From an uncultured Clostridia bacterium (GTDB lineage Bacteria > Bacillota > Clostridia > Monoglobales > Monoglobaceae): 64,000 nucleotides of DNA. The notes under the pieces are model-generated. The model made no database searches. It saw only the letters and a list, made by a program, of their open reading frames with translations, and was not told the DNA's origin. A program made the position numbers and the translations under genes. This document shows, in pieces, positions 53,505-62,915 of this stretch. Where the stretch lies: contig CAJTWN010000008.1 in the NCBI GenBank assembly GCA_910580105.1, forward strand, positions 1 to 64,000, written 5' to 3'. How positions within the stretch are numbered: position 1 is the stretch's first letter; the number at the start of each line of letters is the position of its first letter.

Positions 53505-53549
53505 AACTGTATATATCGTATATTAACAGTATATACGATATATACAGTT
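53505..53549 (-). promoter_or_regulatory. Operator of the gntR–ABC operon
   Basis: Perfect 19-bp arms (53505–53523 and 53531–53549, each containing GTATATATCGTATA or its complement) flank a 7-bp spacer. The repeat covers the promoter spacer, the -10 box and the start region, so a bound dimer or tetramer would block RNA polymerase. Confidence 0.8.
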
Positions 53550-53556
53550 TTGTCAA
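53528..53556 (-). promoter_or_regulatory. Promoter of the gntR–ABC operon
   Basis: On the minus strand TTGACA (53556–53551), a 17-bp spacer and TATACT (53533–53528). The -10 box lies within the operator palindrome. Confidence 0.85.
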
Positions 53557-53566
53557 GCAAAAAAAT

Positions 53567-53589
53567 AAACTCCGCAAAATACGGAGTTT
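53567..53589 (-). terminator. Terminator of rpmF
   Basis: Stem AAACTCCG/CGGAGTTT with 7-nt loop and minus-strand tail ATTTTTTT. It insulates the gntR promoter directly downstream. Confidence 0.85.
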
Positions 53590-53614
53590 AAAAAAATATT
53601 CTTTTTTCTAAGCC

Positions 53615-53794
53615 TTACGCTTCAACACTGATAACTTCTTTCCCCTTATAAGTACCGCATGCTCTGCAAACTCTGTGCGGCATCTTGAGTTCACCACACT
53701 GTGGGCAAGCAACCATACCAGGAACAGAGAGTTTCCAGTTTGCTCTTCTTTTATCTCTTCTTGCTTTGGAAGTTTTTCTCTTTGGAACTGCCAT
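53615..53794 (-). CDS. rpmF: 50S ribosomal protein L32
   Basis: The 59-aa protein begins MAVPKRKTSKARRDKRRAN and has CPQCGELKMPHRVCRACG, the CX2C…CX2C zinc ribbon of the zinc-containing L32 form. It follows the yceD gene, the common rpmF arrangement. GAGGTGTAGAAA precedes the ATG. It is too short for many ORF finders but unambiguous. Confidence 0.95.
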   Translation of the reverse strand: MAVPKRKTSKARRDKRRANWKLSVPGMVACPQCGELKMPHRVCRACGTYKGKEVISVEA

Positions 53795-53874
53795 TTTCTA
53801 CACCTCTTTCCATCCAAAATGAATACTATTGGGCAAAGCCCGAACAAAGATTTCTCTTTGCATATTCTACCATT

Positions 53875-54384
53875 TTATTCGTCTTTTAAAAGACTGTCCA
53901 AGACTTCAAACCGAGGGTCAACCGGCCGTGCATCGCATGAACACACCCCATGGTTCAAATTCATTCCACACATAGGACACAATCCTTTGCATTCTTCCCT
54001 GCATAAATGCTTTGTAGGAAGATTCATAAACAAATTGTGATAAACCAAATCAGACAAGTCAATCATACTTCCGCTGAGAGGAAGTATATCCGGATTTTCT
54101 TCTATCCCATCAGTAAATGCGTCCTCTTTTCGAAAACGTTCAGCTATTTCAAATTGTACCTCTTTTTCAAAAGGTTCCATGCATCGGTCACAAAAAAACC
54201 GGAGTTTTGCCTGACACTTGGCATCCAACGAAAGTGTTCCGCCAATATTGACAATTTGACCTTTCACCGAAACCGGATCTAAAACTTCAAATATGTCTTC
54301 TTTAAGCGGCTGTACTTCTACGCTTTCATTAAGCTCCATCCGCTTCCCGTCAAAGTTTAAAATCGGCAATATATTCAATTCCAT
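53875..54384 (-). CDS. yceD: DUF177 (YceD) protein
   Basis: The 169-aa protein matches the YceD family found just upstream of rpmF in most bacteria and linked to 23S rRNA or ribosome maturation. It carries two cysteine pairs: FFCDRCMEPF (about residue 70) and, near the C-terminus, CREECKGLCPMCG, suggesting metal binding. The start at 54384 is behind AAAAGGAGAACAAA; a 24-codon longer frame is not supported. Confidence 0.9.
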   Translation of the reverse strand: MELNILPILNFDGKRMELNESVEVQPLKEDIFEVLDPVSVKGQIVNIGGTLSLDAKCQAKLRFFCDRCMEPFEKEVQFEIAERFRKEDAFTDGIEENPDILPLSGSMIDLSDLVYHNLFMNLPTKHLCREECKGLCPMCGMNLNHGVCSCDARPVDPRFEVLDSLLKDE

Positions 54385-54499
54385 TTTGTTCTCCTTTTTA
54401 AATGCAGAACATAAACAGACGGCAATTATTATACCTAATTCCCGCACATTTGTCAAGGATTTTATCTATTTTTTTCTACAAATTCAACTTTTCCTATTC

Positions 54500-54706
54500 T
54501 TATGCCTTGGCTGCAAGATAAGCGTTGATCTTTTCTATCAATACGTCCGGATCAACTCCGTGCACAAGCGCAGCCTGTTCAACACTTTCACCGCTGGCAG
54601 AAGGACAGCCCAAGCAGTGCATACCAATTTCAAAGAAAAATTCGGCTGTGCCCGGATCCAGCTGCAAAACATCCATTATAATCATATCTTTTGTTACTTG
54701 TTTCAT
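54500..54706 (-). CDS. DUF1858 small protein
   Basis: The 68-aa protein has the DUF1858 pattern: VTKDMIIMDVLQLDPGTAEFFFEIGMHCLGCPSASGESVEQAA. The CLGC pair lies in the helical turn seen in proteins related to hybrid-cluster and ScdA-like partners. It may bind a metal or act in redox chemistry; function unknown. AAGGAGTGTTTGTT precedes the ATG at 54706; a GTG three codons earlier is too close to the ribosome site. Confidence 0.85.
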   Translation of the reverse strand: MKQVTKDMIIMDVLQLDPGTAEFFFEIGMHCLGCPSASGESVEQAALVHGVDPDVLIEKINAYLAAKA

Positions 54707-54773
54707 AACAAACACTCCTTATCATCAAAATATACTTTGTTATTATACCCTGATTCCACAAAAAATGCAACCT

Positions 54774-55397
54774 TTATTTCACCGCTGCATTTCCAAGATC
54801 TGCTGCCGCATGATCATACAAAGTAAGTGCAGCTTCATATCCTTCTCTAAACGTATTCGCATTCTCTTTCAGTGACTGCACATTTCCCTTTTCTGCATCT
54901 GAAACAGAAGTTTCTACGTACGCACATACCTTACTAAGCGTGTACATTGCGTAGGCAAGATTTTTATGCAATTCTGCCTTCGGTTCCGGGACTATCATTT
55001 CTGCAATATTAATTTCCCTTTCCCAATGTTTCAAATCCTCATAAAATTCACGGTAATCTTCACACCATTCCCGCACGTCTTCTGCGTCCTGAAGTTCCCC
55101 TATCTCTTCGGCCAACTCCTTCATATCATCATGAACACCTTCTCCAATTTCACTGAGATAAGATTGGATATAGGTGTCATATTTCGCCGAGAGCTGTTGT
55201 TTTGCAGTTTCACTTTTAAAGTTTCCAGCACCGTCAAGCATATCTGAAAACGGAAGCTGTGCATCTGCAGGAACCGTAGCCACAGCAGTCGCCGCCGGCG
55301 CTTTTGATGTCTGCATATTGTTGCTTACTTCACAGCCTGTAAATATGGTCAACATTATCATTACAGAAACAGTAACTGCAATCCTTCTGGTTTTCAT
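54774..55397 (-). CDS. Lipoprotein of unknown function
   Basis: The signal MKTRRIAVTVSVMIMLTIFTGC ends in a lipobox (IFTGC, cysteine 22), so the mature 186-residue protein is membrane-anchored outside the cell. A Ser/Ala/Pro/Thr-rich linker follows, then a helical domain with an acidic, Tyr-rich segment (REWCEDYREFYEDLKHW). GGAGGTATGACGGA precedes the ATG. Neighbours give no clue to its job. Confidence 0.8.
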   Translation of the reverse strand: MKTRRIAVTVSVMIMLTIFTGCEVSNNMQTSKAPAATAVATVPADAQLPFSDMLDGAGNFKSETAKQQLSAKYDTYIQSYLSEIGEGVHDDMKELAEEIGELQDAEDVREWCEDYREFYEDLKHWEREINIAEMIVPEPKAELHKNLAYAMYTLSKVCAYVETSVSDAEKGNVQSLKENANTFREGYEAALTLYDHAAADLGNAAVK

Positions 55398-55517
55398 TCC
55401 GTCATACCTCCAATACTTTTTAACCGGTCTATTATTTCTGCAATTTATCCCTCATAAGATACCGGATACTTTTTATCATCAGAAAGCCGCCCGCTTCAAA
55501 ACGGGATAATTTTCTAA

Positions 55518-56480
55518 TTAAAAACACTTTTTCATCTCCATTTGTGTTCCGGCAAAGAATTCATACCCACTCTTTTTATCTCTTTCAACCTGTGCGATCA
55601 ATTCATCAATACCCTGAAATTTCTGAATACCACGGATGAATTTTATAAACCGAACTGTAATTTCCTTTCCGTAAAGGTCGCCGGAAAAATCAAGAAGATG
55701 CGTTTCCACATTTTTTCTGTTCTTTTTCACCGTCGGCTTTTCCCCAATATTGGTTACAGAAGGATACCATGTCCCATCAATATTGGCCTGCGAAATATAG
55801 ACTCCAAAACGGGGTACCAAACCGGAAGGTATCTCCATATTCGCCGTCGGAAAACCAAATTTATGTCCCTGTCCGTTTCCATGGATCACCTCGCCGGAAA
55901 GAGTAAAATACCGTCCGAGATATTTTGCTGCCCTGTCTACTTCACCCGCTAATAAAAGTTCACGGATATGCGTACTCGAAACCACCTCTTCAAACTGTAC
56001 ACATGGCTGCACATAAAGGGTTATATCGTGTTTTTCACACAAAGCTGCAAGCCTTTTTACATCCCCCTGCCCACCTTGGCCAAAATGATAATTAAATCCT
56101 ACGGACAAAAACTTTGCATCCAACTTATTCAATAAATATTCCTGAAAAAAATCGACATATGATTTCTGCATATATGCTTCGGTAAAACGTTCTGCCAATA
56201 CCACTTCAACACCTATTTCTTCAAGAATACGGCACTTCTCTTCAAAAGTATAAACCTGTTCTGTATTTTTATGAGAAACAACATTTGCAGGTAAATTTAA
56301 AAATAAAGAAACCACCGGAATCCGGCCGTTCTCTTTCGCATCCTGCACCGCCCTGCGAATAATCGCCGTATGCCCCACGTGCATCGCATCAAAGGTTCCC
56401 AGCGCTGCCGAAGTATTTTTAAGCTGCAATCCTTCCATGTCAAACCGGTTTTGCTCTGCATCCTGGATATAGACTTTCAC
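55518..56480 (-). CDS. ribF: Bifunctional riboflavin kinase/FAD synthetase
   Basis: RibF makes FMN from riboflavin and FAD from FMN. The N-terminal adenylyltransferase domain has LGTFDAMHVGHTAIIRRA (variant of GxFDGxHxGH) and SSTHIRELL. The C-terminal flavokinase domain has GNGQGHKFGFPTANM and ETHLLDFSGDLYGKEI. The GTG at 56480, 8 nt after AGGAGG, is the likely start; an in-frame GTG at 56489 overlaps the site. It is the last gene of the translation operon here. Confidence 0.93.
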   Translation of the reverse strand: MKVYIQDAEQNRFDMEGLQLKNTSAALGTFDAMHVGHTAIIRRAVQDAKENGRIPVVSLFLNLPANVVSHKNTEQVYTFEEKCRILEEIGVEVVLAERFTEAYMQKSYVDFFQEYLLNKLDAKFLSVGFNYHFGQGGQGDVKRLAALCEKHDITLYVQPCVQFEEVVSSTHIRELLLAGEVDRAAKYLGRYFTLSGEVIHGNGQGHKFGFPTANMEIPSGLVPRFGVYISQANIDGTWYPSVTNIGEKPTVKKNRKNVETHLLDFSGDLYGKEITVRFIKFIRGIQKFQGIDELIAQVERDKKSGYEFFAGTQMEMKKCF

Positions 56481-56492
56481 AGCATACACCTC

Positions 56493-57380
56493 CTAACCGC
56501 TGATGCTCTGATAAAATGTCTTTAGTATCTTTAATTTTCCATCTTCCTCCTGGGAAATGGTCAGAAACCTGCCTTTCTCATCATATACCCGATAAATTTG
56601 CCCTTCACGAAGGCCGGCCACCGCCACACGGGTTCCATTACACATCTTCCCGGCTTTATGCGGCGTAAGAATAATTTTTTCGAATTCTTCAAAGACTTTA
56701 TCAACGGAAACAAAAAAAGAAAAATCTCCGCTGCTTGTCAGCATTTCAATTTCATCCAAGGTATAAGCCTCTGAAAGAGAAAACCGTCCGGATTGTGTCC
56801 TGCACAAAGCGGACATATGGGCATAACATCCCAGTTTTTCCCCAATATCGTGACAAAGTGTCCGTATGTAGGTTCCTTTTGAACAATTGACCCGTATGGT
56901 AAATTTCTTTTCCGAAAGATTGATACACAGAATTTCTATATTATCTATCCGAATCTTCCGCGGTTTTCTCTCTATCTCTTTCCCTTCACGGGCAAGTTCG
57001 TAAAGCTTTTTTCCATCCACTTTAATCGCGGAATACATTGGCGGTATCTGTTCACTCTCACCAAGAAATGTCATCACCGTATGCCGAATATCTTCTTCTG
57101 ATACCAATACATCCGCCGCTGCAATTACCTGTCCGGAAGCATCCTGGGTATCCGTTGCGCTTCCCAGCGTGACTTCTGCTTCATACTGCTTGTCCGCAGC
57201 TGTCAGCATATCTGCCGTCTTTGTCGCCCGTCCCACGCAAATCGGAAGAACACCACTTGCATCCGGGTCCAAAGTGCCGGTATGCCCTATCTTCTTTATG
57301 GACAATATTTTCCGCAGGCGATAGACCACATCATGCGAAGTCATTCCAACCGTCTTATAGACATTTATAATACCATCCAT
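56493..57380 (-). CDS. truB: tRNA pseudouridine-55 synthase
   Basis: TruB makes the pseudouridine in the T-loop of tRNAs. Near the N-terminus are GIINVYKTVGMTSHDVV and the catalytic region HTGTLDPDASGVLP with the active Asp; GKKLYELAREGKEIERK and CSKGTYIRTLCHDIG follow. The start at 57380 is behind GAGGAGGAAGGACAGC rather than at the six-codon-longer frame. Length 295 aa is normal. Confidence 0.95.
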   Translation of the reverse strand: MDGIINVYKTVGMTSHDVVYRLRKILSIKKIGHTGTLDPDASGVLPICVGRATKTADMLTAADKQYEAEVTLGSATDTQDASGQVIAAADVLVSEEDIRHTVMTFLGESEQIPPMYSAIKVDGKKLYELAREGKEIERKPRKIRIDNIEILCINLSEKKFTIRVNCSKGTYIRTLCHDIGEKLGCYAHMSALCRTQSGRFSLSEAYTLDEIEMLTSSGDFSFFVSVDKVFEEFEKIILTPHKAGKMCNGTRVAVAGLREGQIYRVYDEKGRFLTISQEEDGKLKILKTFYQSISG

Positions 57381-57410
57381 GCTGTCCTTCCTCCTCATTG
57401 CTATTGCATT

Positions 57411-58358
57411 TTACATCTGTTGTTGAATTTCCTGAAGCAACGCGTCCAAAACCTTTGGAAGTTCATTACTCTGCGGCGTATATCCGCTGGCCCGCATATG
57501 ACCGCCGCCACCCAGCCGGTCAGCGATGACCGATACATCAATATTCTCTGTTGAACGCAGACTTACCTTCAGTGTCCCATCCTCTCTTCCACGGATATAA
57601 ACACCAACCTGCACCCCTTCAACACTAATTGGCAGAGTAACGATTCCTACAGCAGCACTTTCCATTATCCCAGACTGCACAAAATCTTCCGCAGTCAGAT
57701 AAAGCACTGCAACTTTACCGTCCAGATACAGCGAGAGCTTATCAATTGCCTTTTTCATCAATGAATAATAGGCAATTGACTTTGTATCAAACAAAACTTT
57801 GGTAATTTTTGTACAATCTGCTCCCCGCTCCATCAATTTTGCTGCAACAATATGCGTCTGCGGCGTTACACAAGAATATTTGAAGTTTCCGGTATCACTT
57901 ACCAAACCGATATATAAATTATGTGCAATATCTTCACTCATCACAAGGTCCATTTCGGTATAAAGACCAAAAAGCAGTTCACAAGTTGAGGAAATATCCT
58001 GTACCACTGTCTCTTTTGCAAACGTCTTATGGGTGATATGATGGTCGATGGAAATTGTATTGGAAAATACTTCAAACACCTGCTGATAGCTTCCCAGACG
58101 AAAAGCATCACCACAATCCAAAGCGACCATCAAATCACAATCAGCGAAAGCAATTCCCTCTTCCTCTTTACCGCGGACCAGGCGGTATGCCTGGGTATCA
58201 CTGCCTGGGTTCAGAAAAACTTCTGCTGATTTTCCCATTTCTTTCAGGGCAAGCTTCAACGAATACGCACTGCCCATTGCATCGCCATCTGGATTGGTAT
58301 GGGCAAAAATTGCCACTTTTTTTGCTGCCTGCAAAATCGGTATCACCTTTTCAAACAC
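57411..58358 (-). CDS. DHH/DHHA1 phosphoesterase, NrnA-like
   Basis: The 315-aa protein has the DHH motifs FAHTNPDGDAMGSAYSL (motif I), VALDCGD, SIDHHITHK (DHH motif) and VSDTGNFKY, and a C-terminal DHHA1 domain ending GGGGHMRASGY. NrnA enzymes degrade nano-RNA and phosphoadenosine phosphate, and relatives hydrolyse c-di-AMP-derived pApA. Location between rbfA and truB is standard. It starts with GTG behind AGGAGGCCTGGAATT. Confidence 0.92.
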   Translation of the reverse strand: MFEKVIPILQAAKKVAIFAHTNPDGDAMGSAYSLKLALKEMGKSAEVFLNPGSDTQAYRLVRGKEEEGIAFADCDLMVALDCGDAFRLGSYQQVFEVFSNTISIDHHITHKTFAKETVVQDISSTCELLFGLYTEMDLVMSEDIAHNLYIGLVSDTGNFKYSCVTPQTHIVAAKLMERGADCTKITKVLFDTKSIAYYSLMKKAIDKLSLYLDGKVAVLYLTAEDFVQSGIMESAAVGIVTLPISVEGVQVGVYIRGREDGTLKVSLRSTENIDVSVIADRLGGGGHMRASGYTPQSNELPKVLDALLQEIQQQM

Positions 58359-58408
58359 AATTCCAGGCCTCCTTTTGACATGATAGAATCATGGATCCTA
58401 TTCGCTGT

Positions 58409-58747
58409 CTACAATTTTTTTAACACTTCATTAATATGGGAACCATAGGCAATTGAATCGTCCAGCACAAAGGTGAACGCCGGTGTATTTCTTAGGTTCA
58501 GCCGATGTCCAACCTCCCTGCGGATGAAACCGGCCGCACTATCCAATGCAGCAACTCCATCCTTCTGTTTTTTCTCATCACCCAAAATGCTGATATATGC
58601 TTTTGCAAATTTCAAATCTTTTGTCACCTTCACTGCAACCACCGACACCATCTCCGGGAGTCTTGGATCCTTCAGTTCCCGAATGATTGCACTGAGTTCC
58701 CGCTTTACTTCTTCAGAAATTCTATCTATTCGATTATAGTTTGCCAT
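58409..58747 (-). CDS. rbfA: Ribosome-binding factor A
   Basis: RbfA assists maturation of the 16S rRNA 5' end in the 30S subunit. The 112-aa KH-like protein has YNRIDRISEEVKRELSAII, AKAYISILGD and the C-terminal RLNLRNTPAFTFVLDDSIAYGSHI. It lies between infB and the DHH gene in the usual order. The 150-bp gap to infB holds no gene that I can see. Confidence 0.95.
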   Translation of the reverse strand: MANYNRIDRISEEVKRELSAIIRELKDPRLPEMVSVVAVKVTKDLKFAKAYISILGDEKKQKDGVAALDSAAGFIRREVGHRLNLRNTPAFTFVLDDSIAYGSHINEVLKKL

Positions 58748-58900
58748 AATTGCTCCATTCCGCCGCCCTGCCCGGCATTATACAGGAAAGAAAAACGTTC
58801 TTGTCCGCAGGGAAAAAATAACAAGAGATTGAACGGGAATCCTTTTCATATTCGCACTGATACTCCCCGAAAAGGAGAATCCGCATAAACATGGCAGCAA

Positions 58901-61150
58901 TTAATCCGGGCGAACCTCCTGCATGACATATGCTTCAATTACGTCGCCTTCTTTAATGTCATTGTAATTTTCAATGCTGATTCCACATTCATAGCCGGAT
59001 GCAACTTCTTTCACATCATCCTTAAATCGTTTTAATGATCCAAGTAAGCCTTCATGAATGACAATACCATCGCGTACTACGCGCACACTGCTGTTTCTCT
59101 GTACCTTTCCGTCCGTCACATATGCACCGCCGATTGTACCGACACCGGATACTTTAAAGGTCGTTCTGATCTCAATATGTCCGGTCACTTCCTCACGGAA
59201 AGTCGGGGCAAGCATACCCTTCATTGCCTTTTCGATATCTTCGATGGCGTCATAAATAACTCGGTATAGCCGGATATCCACTTCTGCATTTTCTGCGGCA
59301 ACGGTTGCACCAGGCGTGGGACGTACATTAAAACCAACAATAATGGCATTGGAAGCACTGGCCAGCATAACATCTGATTCTGTAACTGCTCCTACTGCTC
59401 CATGAATCACACGTACCCGGACTTCTTCATTGGTAATTCTCTCCAAAGACTGCGTGACCGCTTCAACACTGCCGTTCACGTCCGCCTTAACGATGATTTC
59501 CAATTCTTTCATCTTTCCTTCTTCAATACGTTCAAAAAGATTATCCAAAGATACTTTATTCATGCTCTGCTGGCGTTCTTGTTTTTCTTTGAATTTTCTT
59601 GCCTCCACCACAGAACGGGCTTTCTTTTCATCATCTACAGCATAAAAAGCATCACCACCGGTTGGCACTTCAGAAAGACCCAAAATCTCCACCGGGATTG
59701 ACGGCCCGGCTTTTTTCACGTTCCGTCCTTTATCGTCATTCATTGCACGTACACGACCAACACTGGTACCGGCTACAACAATATCTCCAACACGCAGTGT
59801 TCCGTTCTGTACCAGAACCGTCGCTACAGGACCACGGCCTTTATCCAGCTGTGCTTCTATAACCGTTCCCTTTGCCAAACGGTCAGGGTTGGCTTTAAGT
59901 TCTTTCATCTCTGCAACCAAAAGAACCATCTCCAAAAGCTTATCAATGTTCATATTCTTCTTCGCAGATACTTCCACACAGATGGTATCGCCGCCCCATT
60001 CCTCAGGGACAAGATTATGCTCGGTAAGTTCTTGTTTGACGCGTTCCGGATTTGCGCCTTCTTTATCAATCTTATTAATTGCTACGATAATTGAAACTTC
60101 CGCCGCACGGGCATGATTGATTGCTTCAATGGTCTGCGGCATAATTCCATCATCCGCCGCAACCACCAAAATTGCAATATCTGTGACCAATGCACCTCTG
60201 GCACGCATTGCTGTAAACGCTTCATGTCCCGGCGTATCCAGGAAGGTAATCTTCTTATCACCTACGCGAACCCGATGCGCACCGATATGCTGGGTAATTC
60301 CTCCAAACTCCCCTTCGGTTACATTTGTATTTCGAATGGTATCCAAAAGGGATGTCTTACCGTGGTCTACATGGCCCATGACAACGACAACCGGAGACCT
60401 GGGCTTGAGCATCTCTTCCGTATCCTCAAAGTCGTTGAAAAGTCTATCCTCTTCTGTTACAATGATTTCCTTTTCAAAGGTGTATCCCATATCTTCTGCA
60501 ATCAATGTGGCCGTATCAAAGTCGAGATTTTCGTTTACCGAGGCCATCACACCTAAAAGCATCAGCTTTTTGATAATTTCCGTCGCCGGCTTCTTCATCC
60601 GCTCTGCAAGCTCACCCACTGTAATCGCATCCGGAATCAGGACATGCGGCTTCACTTCCTCTTTAACCTTCTTTTCCTTCTTTTTCACAAGATCTTCAGG
60701 CTTCACCGCGGGTTTCTGCTGTTTTGTCCCCTGTTGTTTTGTCTTCTTCTTTTGGGTAATTTTCTGTTTTTTTGTTGGCTCCTGTTTTATATTCTCAGGA
60801 ATTAATTCTTCAATTTTTTCATCATCAATCCGATCCAGGTCAACCGTATTTACTCTGGTATCCACCATACGAACTTTCCGGCCAATCTCAATCTCTTCCA
60901 TTGGCTGTTCCGAAACAGCTGTTTCCTCCTGCGGCTGTTCAACCGGTTTTTCTTCCTCTTTTTCATACATAGAAAAATCAGTCACCTGATTCTTCTGTGT
61001 ATAGTATTCAAAAATAACATCCAATTCATACTCGGAAAGTGCACTCATATGATTCTTCTGCGATACCTCATAATCGTGAAGAACCTTTACAATTTCCTTG
61101 CTGGGAATACCAAAAGCTTTTGAAAGTTCATAAGCTCTGATTTTTTCCAT
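58901..61150 (-). CDS. infB: Translation initiation factor IF-2
   Basis: IF-2 is the GTPase that places initiator tRNA on the 30S subunit. The 749-aa protein has two IF2_N modules (about residues 1–50 and 170–225) joined by a Lys/Glu/Gln-rich linker. The G domain has VMGHVDHGKTSLLD (about 257–270), DTPGHEAF and AINKID. Domain II and the fMet-tRNA-binding C-domains follow. The operon order ylxQ–infB–rbfA is normal. Confidence 0.97.
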   Translation of the reverse strand: MEKIRAYELSKAFGIPSKEIVKVLHDYEVSQKNHMSALSEYELDVIFEYYTQKNQVTDFSMYEKEEEKPVEQPQEETAVSEQPMEEIEIGRKVRMVDTRVNTVDLDRIDDEKIEELIPENIKQEPTKKQKITQKKKTKQQGTKQQKPAVKPEDLVKKKEKKVKEEVKPHVLIPDAITVGELAERMKKPATEIIKKLMLLGVMASVNENLDFDTATLIAEDMGYTFEKEIIVTEEDRLFNDFEDTEEMLKPRSPVVVVMGHVDHGKTSLLDTIRNTNVTEGEFGGITQHIGAHRVRVGDKKITFLDTPGHEAFTAMRARGALVTDIAILVVAADDGIMPQTIEAINHARAAEVSIIVAINKIDKEGANPERVKQELTEHNLVPEEWGGDTICVEVSAKKNMNIDKLLEMVLLVAEMKELKANPDRLAKGTVIEAQLDKGRGPVATVLVQNGTLRVGDIVVAGTSVGRVRAMNDDKGRNVKKAGPSIPVEILGLSEVPTGGDAFYAVDDEKKARSVVEARKFKEKQERQQSMNKVSLDNLFERIEEGKMKELEIIVKADVNGSVEAVTQSLERITNEEVRVRVIHGAVGAVTESDVMLASASNAIIVGFNVRPTPGATVAAENAEVDIRLYRVIYDAIEDIEKAMKGMLAPTFREEVTGHIEIRTTFKVSGVGTIGGAYVTDGKVQRNSSVRVVRDGIVIHEGLLGSLKRFKDDVKEVASGYECGISIENYNDIKEGDVIEAYVMQEVRPD

Positions 61151-61196
61151 ATATTCCTACACTCCTTTCGCGTTCCATTCCGTCCTCGACACAGCT

Positions 61197-61505
61197 TCAA
61201 CTGCCAAACTCTGCCAAAACAAAAAGCTGTTTTGAAAAATTTTCATCCGTAACCGCAGCAGTAACAACAAATTCCCTTCCTAAAGCTTTACCTAAACAAT
61301 TCCGTTCTCCAGCTTCCAGAACCGGGACATTTCTGGAATTGCATAAATTTTTAAACTTCTTTTGGGTATTTTCTGACGCATCTTTTGCAAGCACCAGTAC
61401 CGAAACCTTTCCACGGCGCAATGCTTCTGCTGCCTTCCCTTCTCCTACCAACACAGCTCCTGCCCGCATCGCCAGACCAAGCATCCCATAAAATTTATCA
61501 TTCAT
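61197..61505 (-). CDS. ylxQ: L7Ae-family RNA-binding protein YlxQ
   Basis: The 102-aa L7Ae/L30e-fold protein has FYGMLGLAMRAGAVLVGEGKAAEALRRGKVSVLVLAKDAS, the typical kink-turn-binding fold. Start at 61505 follows GGCAGGTGGTACTG and overlaps the ylxR stop by 8 bp, so the two are coupled; the longer frame upstream is ylxR in another frame. Confidence 0.92.
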   Translation of the reverse strand: MNDKFYGMLGLAMRAGAVLVGEGKAAEALRRGKVSVLVLAKDASENTQKKFKNLCNSRNVPVLEAGERNCLGKALGREFVVTAAVTDENFSKQLFVLAEFGS

Positions 61506-61758
61506 CAGTACCACCTGCCAACTTAGCGAGTTCTTCATATAGTTTATCATCAACTGCACAGGAAAATGCTCTTTCCAGCGCTCTTCTCTTTTGTGCCGTT
61601 TTGATACACGCAGATGTTTTGCATATATAAGCGCCTCGGCCTTCTGCTTTTCCTGAAATATCAACTGTCATTTTTCCATCCTTCGCACGACAGATACGAA
61701 ACAGCTGATTTTTTTCCATGCGTTTTCGGCATACAGCACACATTCGGGTCGGACTCAT
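61498..61758 (-). CDS. ylxR: YlxR (DUF448) protein
   Basis: The 86-aa protein has the family features CAVCRKRMEKNQLFRICR and GRGAYICKTSACIKTAQKRRALERAF. YlxR homologues bind RNA, and some act as nucleoid-associated or RNase P-associated proteins. Its ATG overlaps the nusA stop by 4 bp, and its stop overlaps ylxQ. Confidence 0.93.
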   Translation of the reverse strand: MSPTRMCAVCRKRMEKNQLFRICRAKDGKMTVDISGKAEGRGAYICKTSACIKTAQKRRALERAFSCAVDDKLYEELAKLAGGTDE

Positions 61759-62882
61759 TCTTCCACTTCCCCGGCTATGCCATCCATACCGCCTTCCTCC
61801 GGCACTTCTATTTCTTCTTCGCCGCGTCCTTCATTTTTCATTGCAGCCACTTCATGATCCGGCATTGCTTTCAGGTCGATCTTCCATCCGGTCAGTCTCG
61901 CTGCCAGGCGCACATTCTGCCCCTCTCGGCCGATTGCCAAAGACAACTGACTTTCCGGAACCTTTACACTGCACATTTTTTTCTCTTCATCAACCTCAAT
62001 GGAAACTACATCCGCGGGACTCAGTGCGTTTGCAACATATTCTGCCGGATTTTCACTATAACGGATAATATCAATTTTTTCACCGCGCAGCTCTTTTATA
62101 ACCTCTTGTACACGCATCCCTTTCGGGCCTATACAAGTACCAACCGGGTCAATACTCTCATTATTTGAATATACGGCCATCTTACTTCTGGAACCGGGTT
62201 CTCTTGACAGTGCTTTCACCTCGATTACACCGTCCGCAATTTCAGGCACTTCCAATTCAAACAGTTTACGTACCAAACCGGGATGTGAACGCGAAACAAC
62301 CAAATGCATACCGCGCGCTGTATGCGCAACCTCCAATACAAAAACCTTATATCGCTCCCCAACTGCGTAATGGTCACTGCGCACCTGTTCGTTTGGCATC
62401 AAAACGGATTCGGTACTTTCGATTTCCAACATTACATTGCGGCCGTCAATTTTCCGTACCATAGCAGTTGCAATATCATTTTCACGGTCTGAATACTCGT
62501 TGACCATTTTTTCACGCTCAGCCTCATGAATTCTTTGAAATACCACCTGCCGCGCAGTTTGGGCAGCAATGCGTCCAAAGGACGCCGGCGTCACTTCAAA
62601 TTCCACAATATCACCCAAGCCGTATTTTTCGTTTATCCGCTTTGCCTCATCAATTGAAATTTCTGTTTCTTTATCTTCTACCTCTTCAACCACACGCTTG
62701 TGCGCAAAAATCTTTATCGAACCGTCTTCTTCGTTAAAAACTACACCTACATCCTGTACAGCGCCGAAATGTTTCCGGTAAGCGGAAATCAAAGCGCTTT
62801 CCAACGCGTCCAAGATGATATCTTTGCTGATTCCTTTTTCTTCTTCAATCATTTCCAATGATTCAAACAACTCTGAACTCAT
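61755..62882 (-). CDS. nusA: Transcription termination/antitermination factor NusA
   Basis: NusA binds RNA polymerase and modulates pausing and termination. The 375-aa protein has the N-terminal polymerase-binding domain (MSSELFESLEMIEEEKGISK), an S1 domain (about 135–200) and two KH domains (DPVGTCIGPKGMRVQEV, LAIGREGQNVRLAARLTGW) with a short acidic tail. It lacks the extra C-terminal repeats of E. coli, as in other Firmicutes. The ATG at 62882 is chosen by homology to MSSEL starts; a TTG three codons earlier is also possible. Confidence 0.96.
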   Translation of the reverse strand: MSSELFESLEMIEEEKGISKDIILDALESALISAYRKHFGAVQDVGVVFNEEDGSIKIFAHKRVVEEVEDKETEISIDEAKRINEKYGLGDIVEFEVTPASFGRIAAQTARQVVFQRIHEAEREKMVNEYSDRENDIATAMVRKIDGRNVMLEIESTESVLMPNEQVRSDHYAVGERYKVFVLEVAHTARGMHLVVSRSHPGLVRKLFELEVPEIADGVIEVKALSREPGSRSKMAVYSNNESIDPVGTCIGPKGMRVQEVIKELRGEKIDIIRYSENPAEYVANALSPADVVSIEVDEEKKMCSVKVPESQLSLAIGREGQNVRLAARLTGWKIDLKAMPDHEVAAMKNEGRGEEEIEVPEEGGMDGIAGEVEE

Positions 62883-62915
62883 TTTTTCCAATCCATCCTT
62901 TCTATATTTAAACCG

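Noticed and set aside
53608..53847. 79-codon frame over the rpmF locus.
   Set aside because: It is a different frame from the clear 59-aa L32 gene at 53615–53794.
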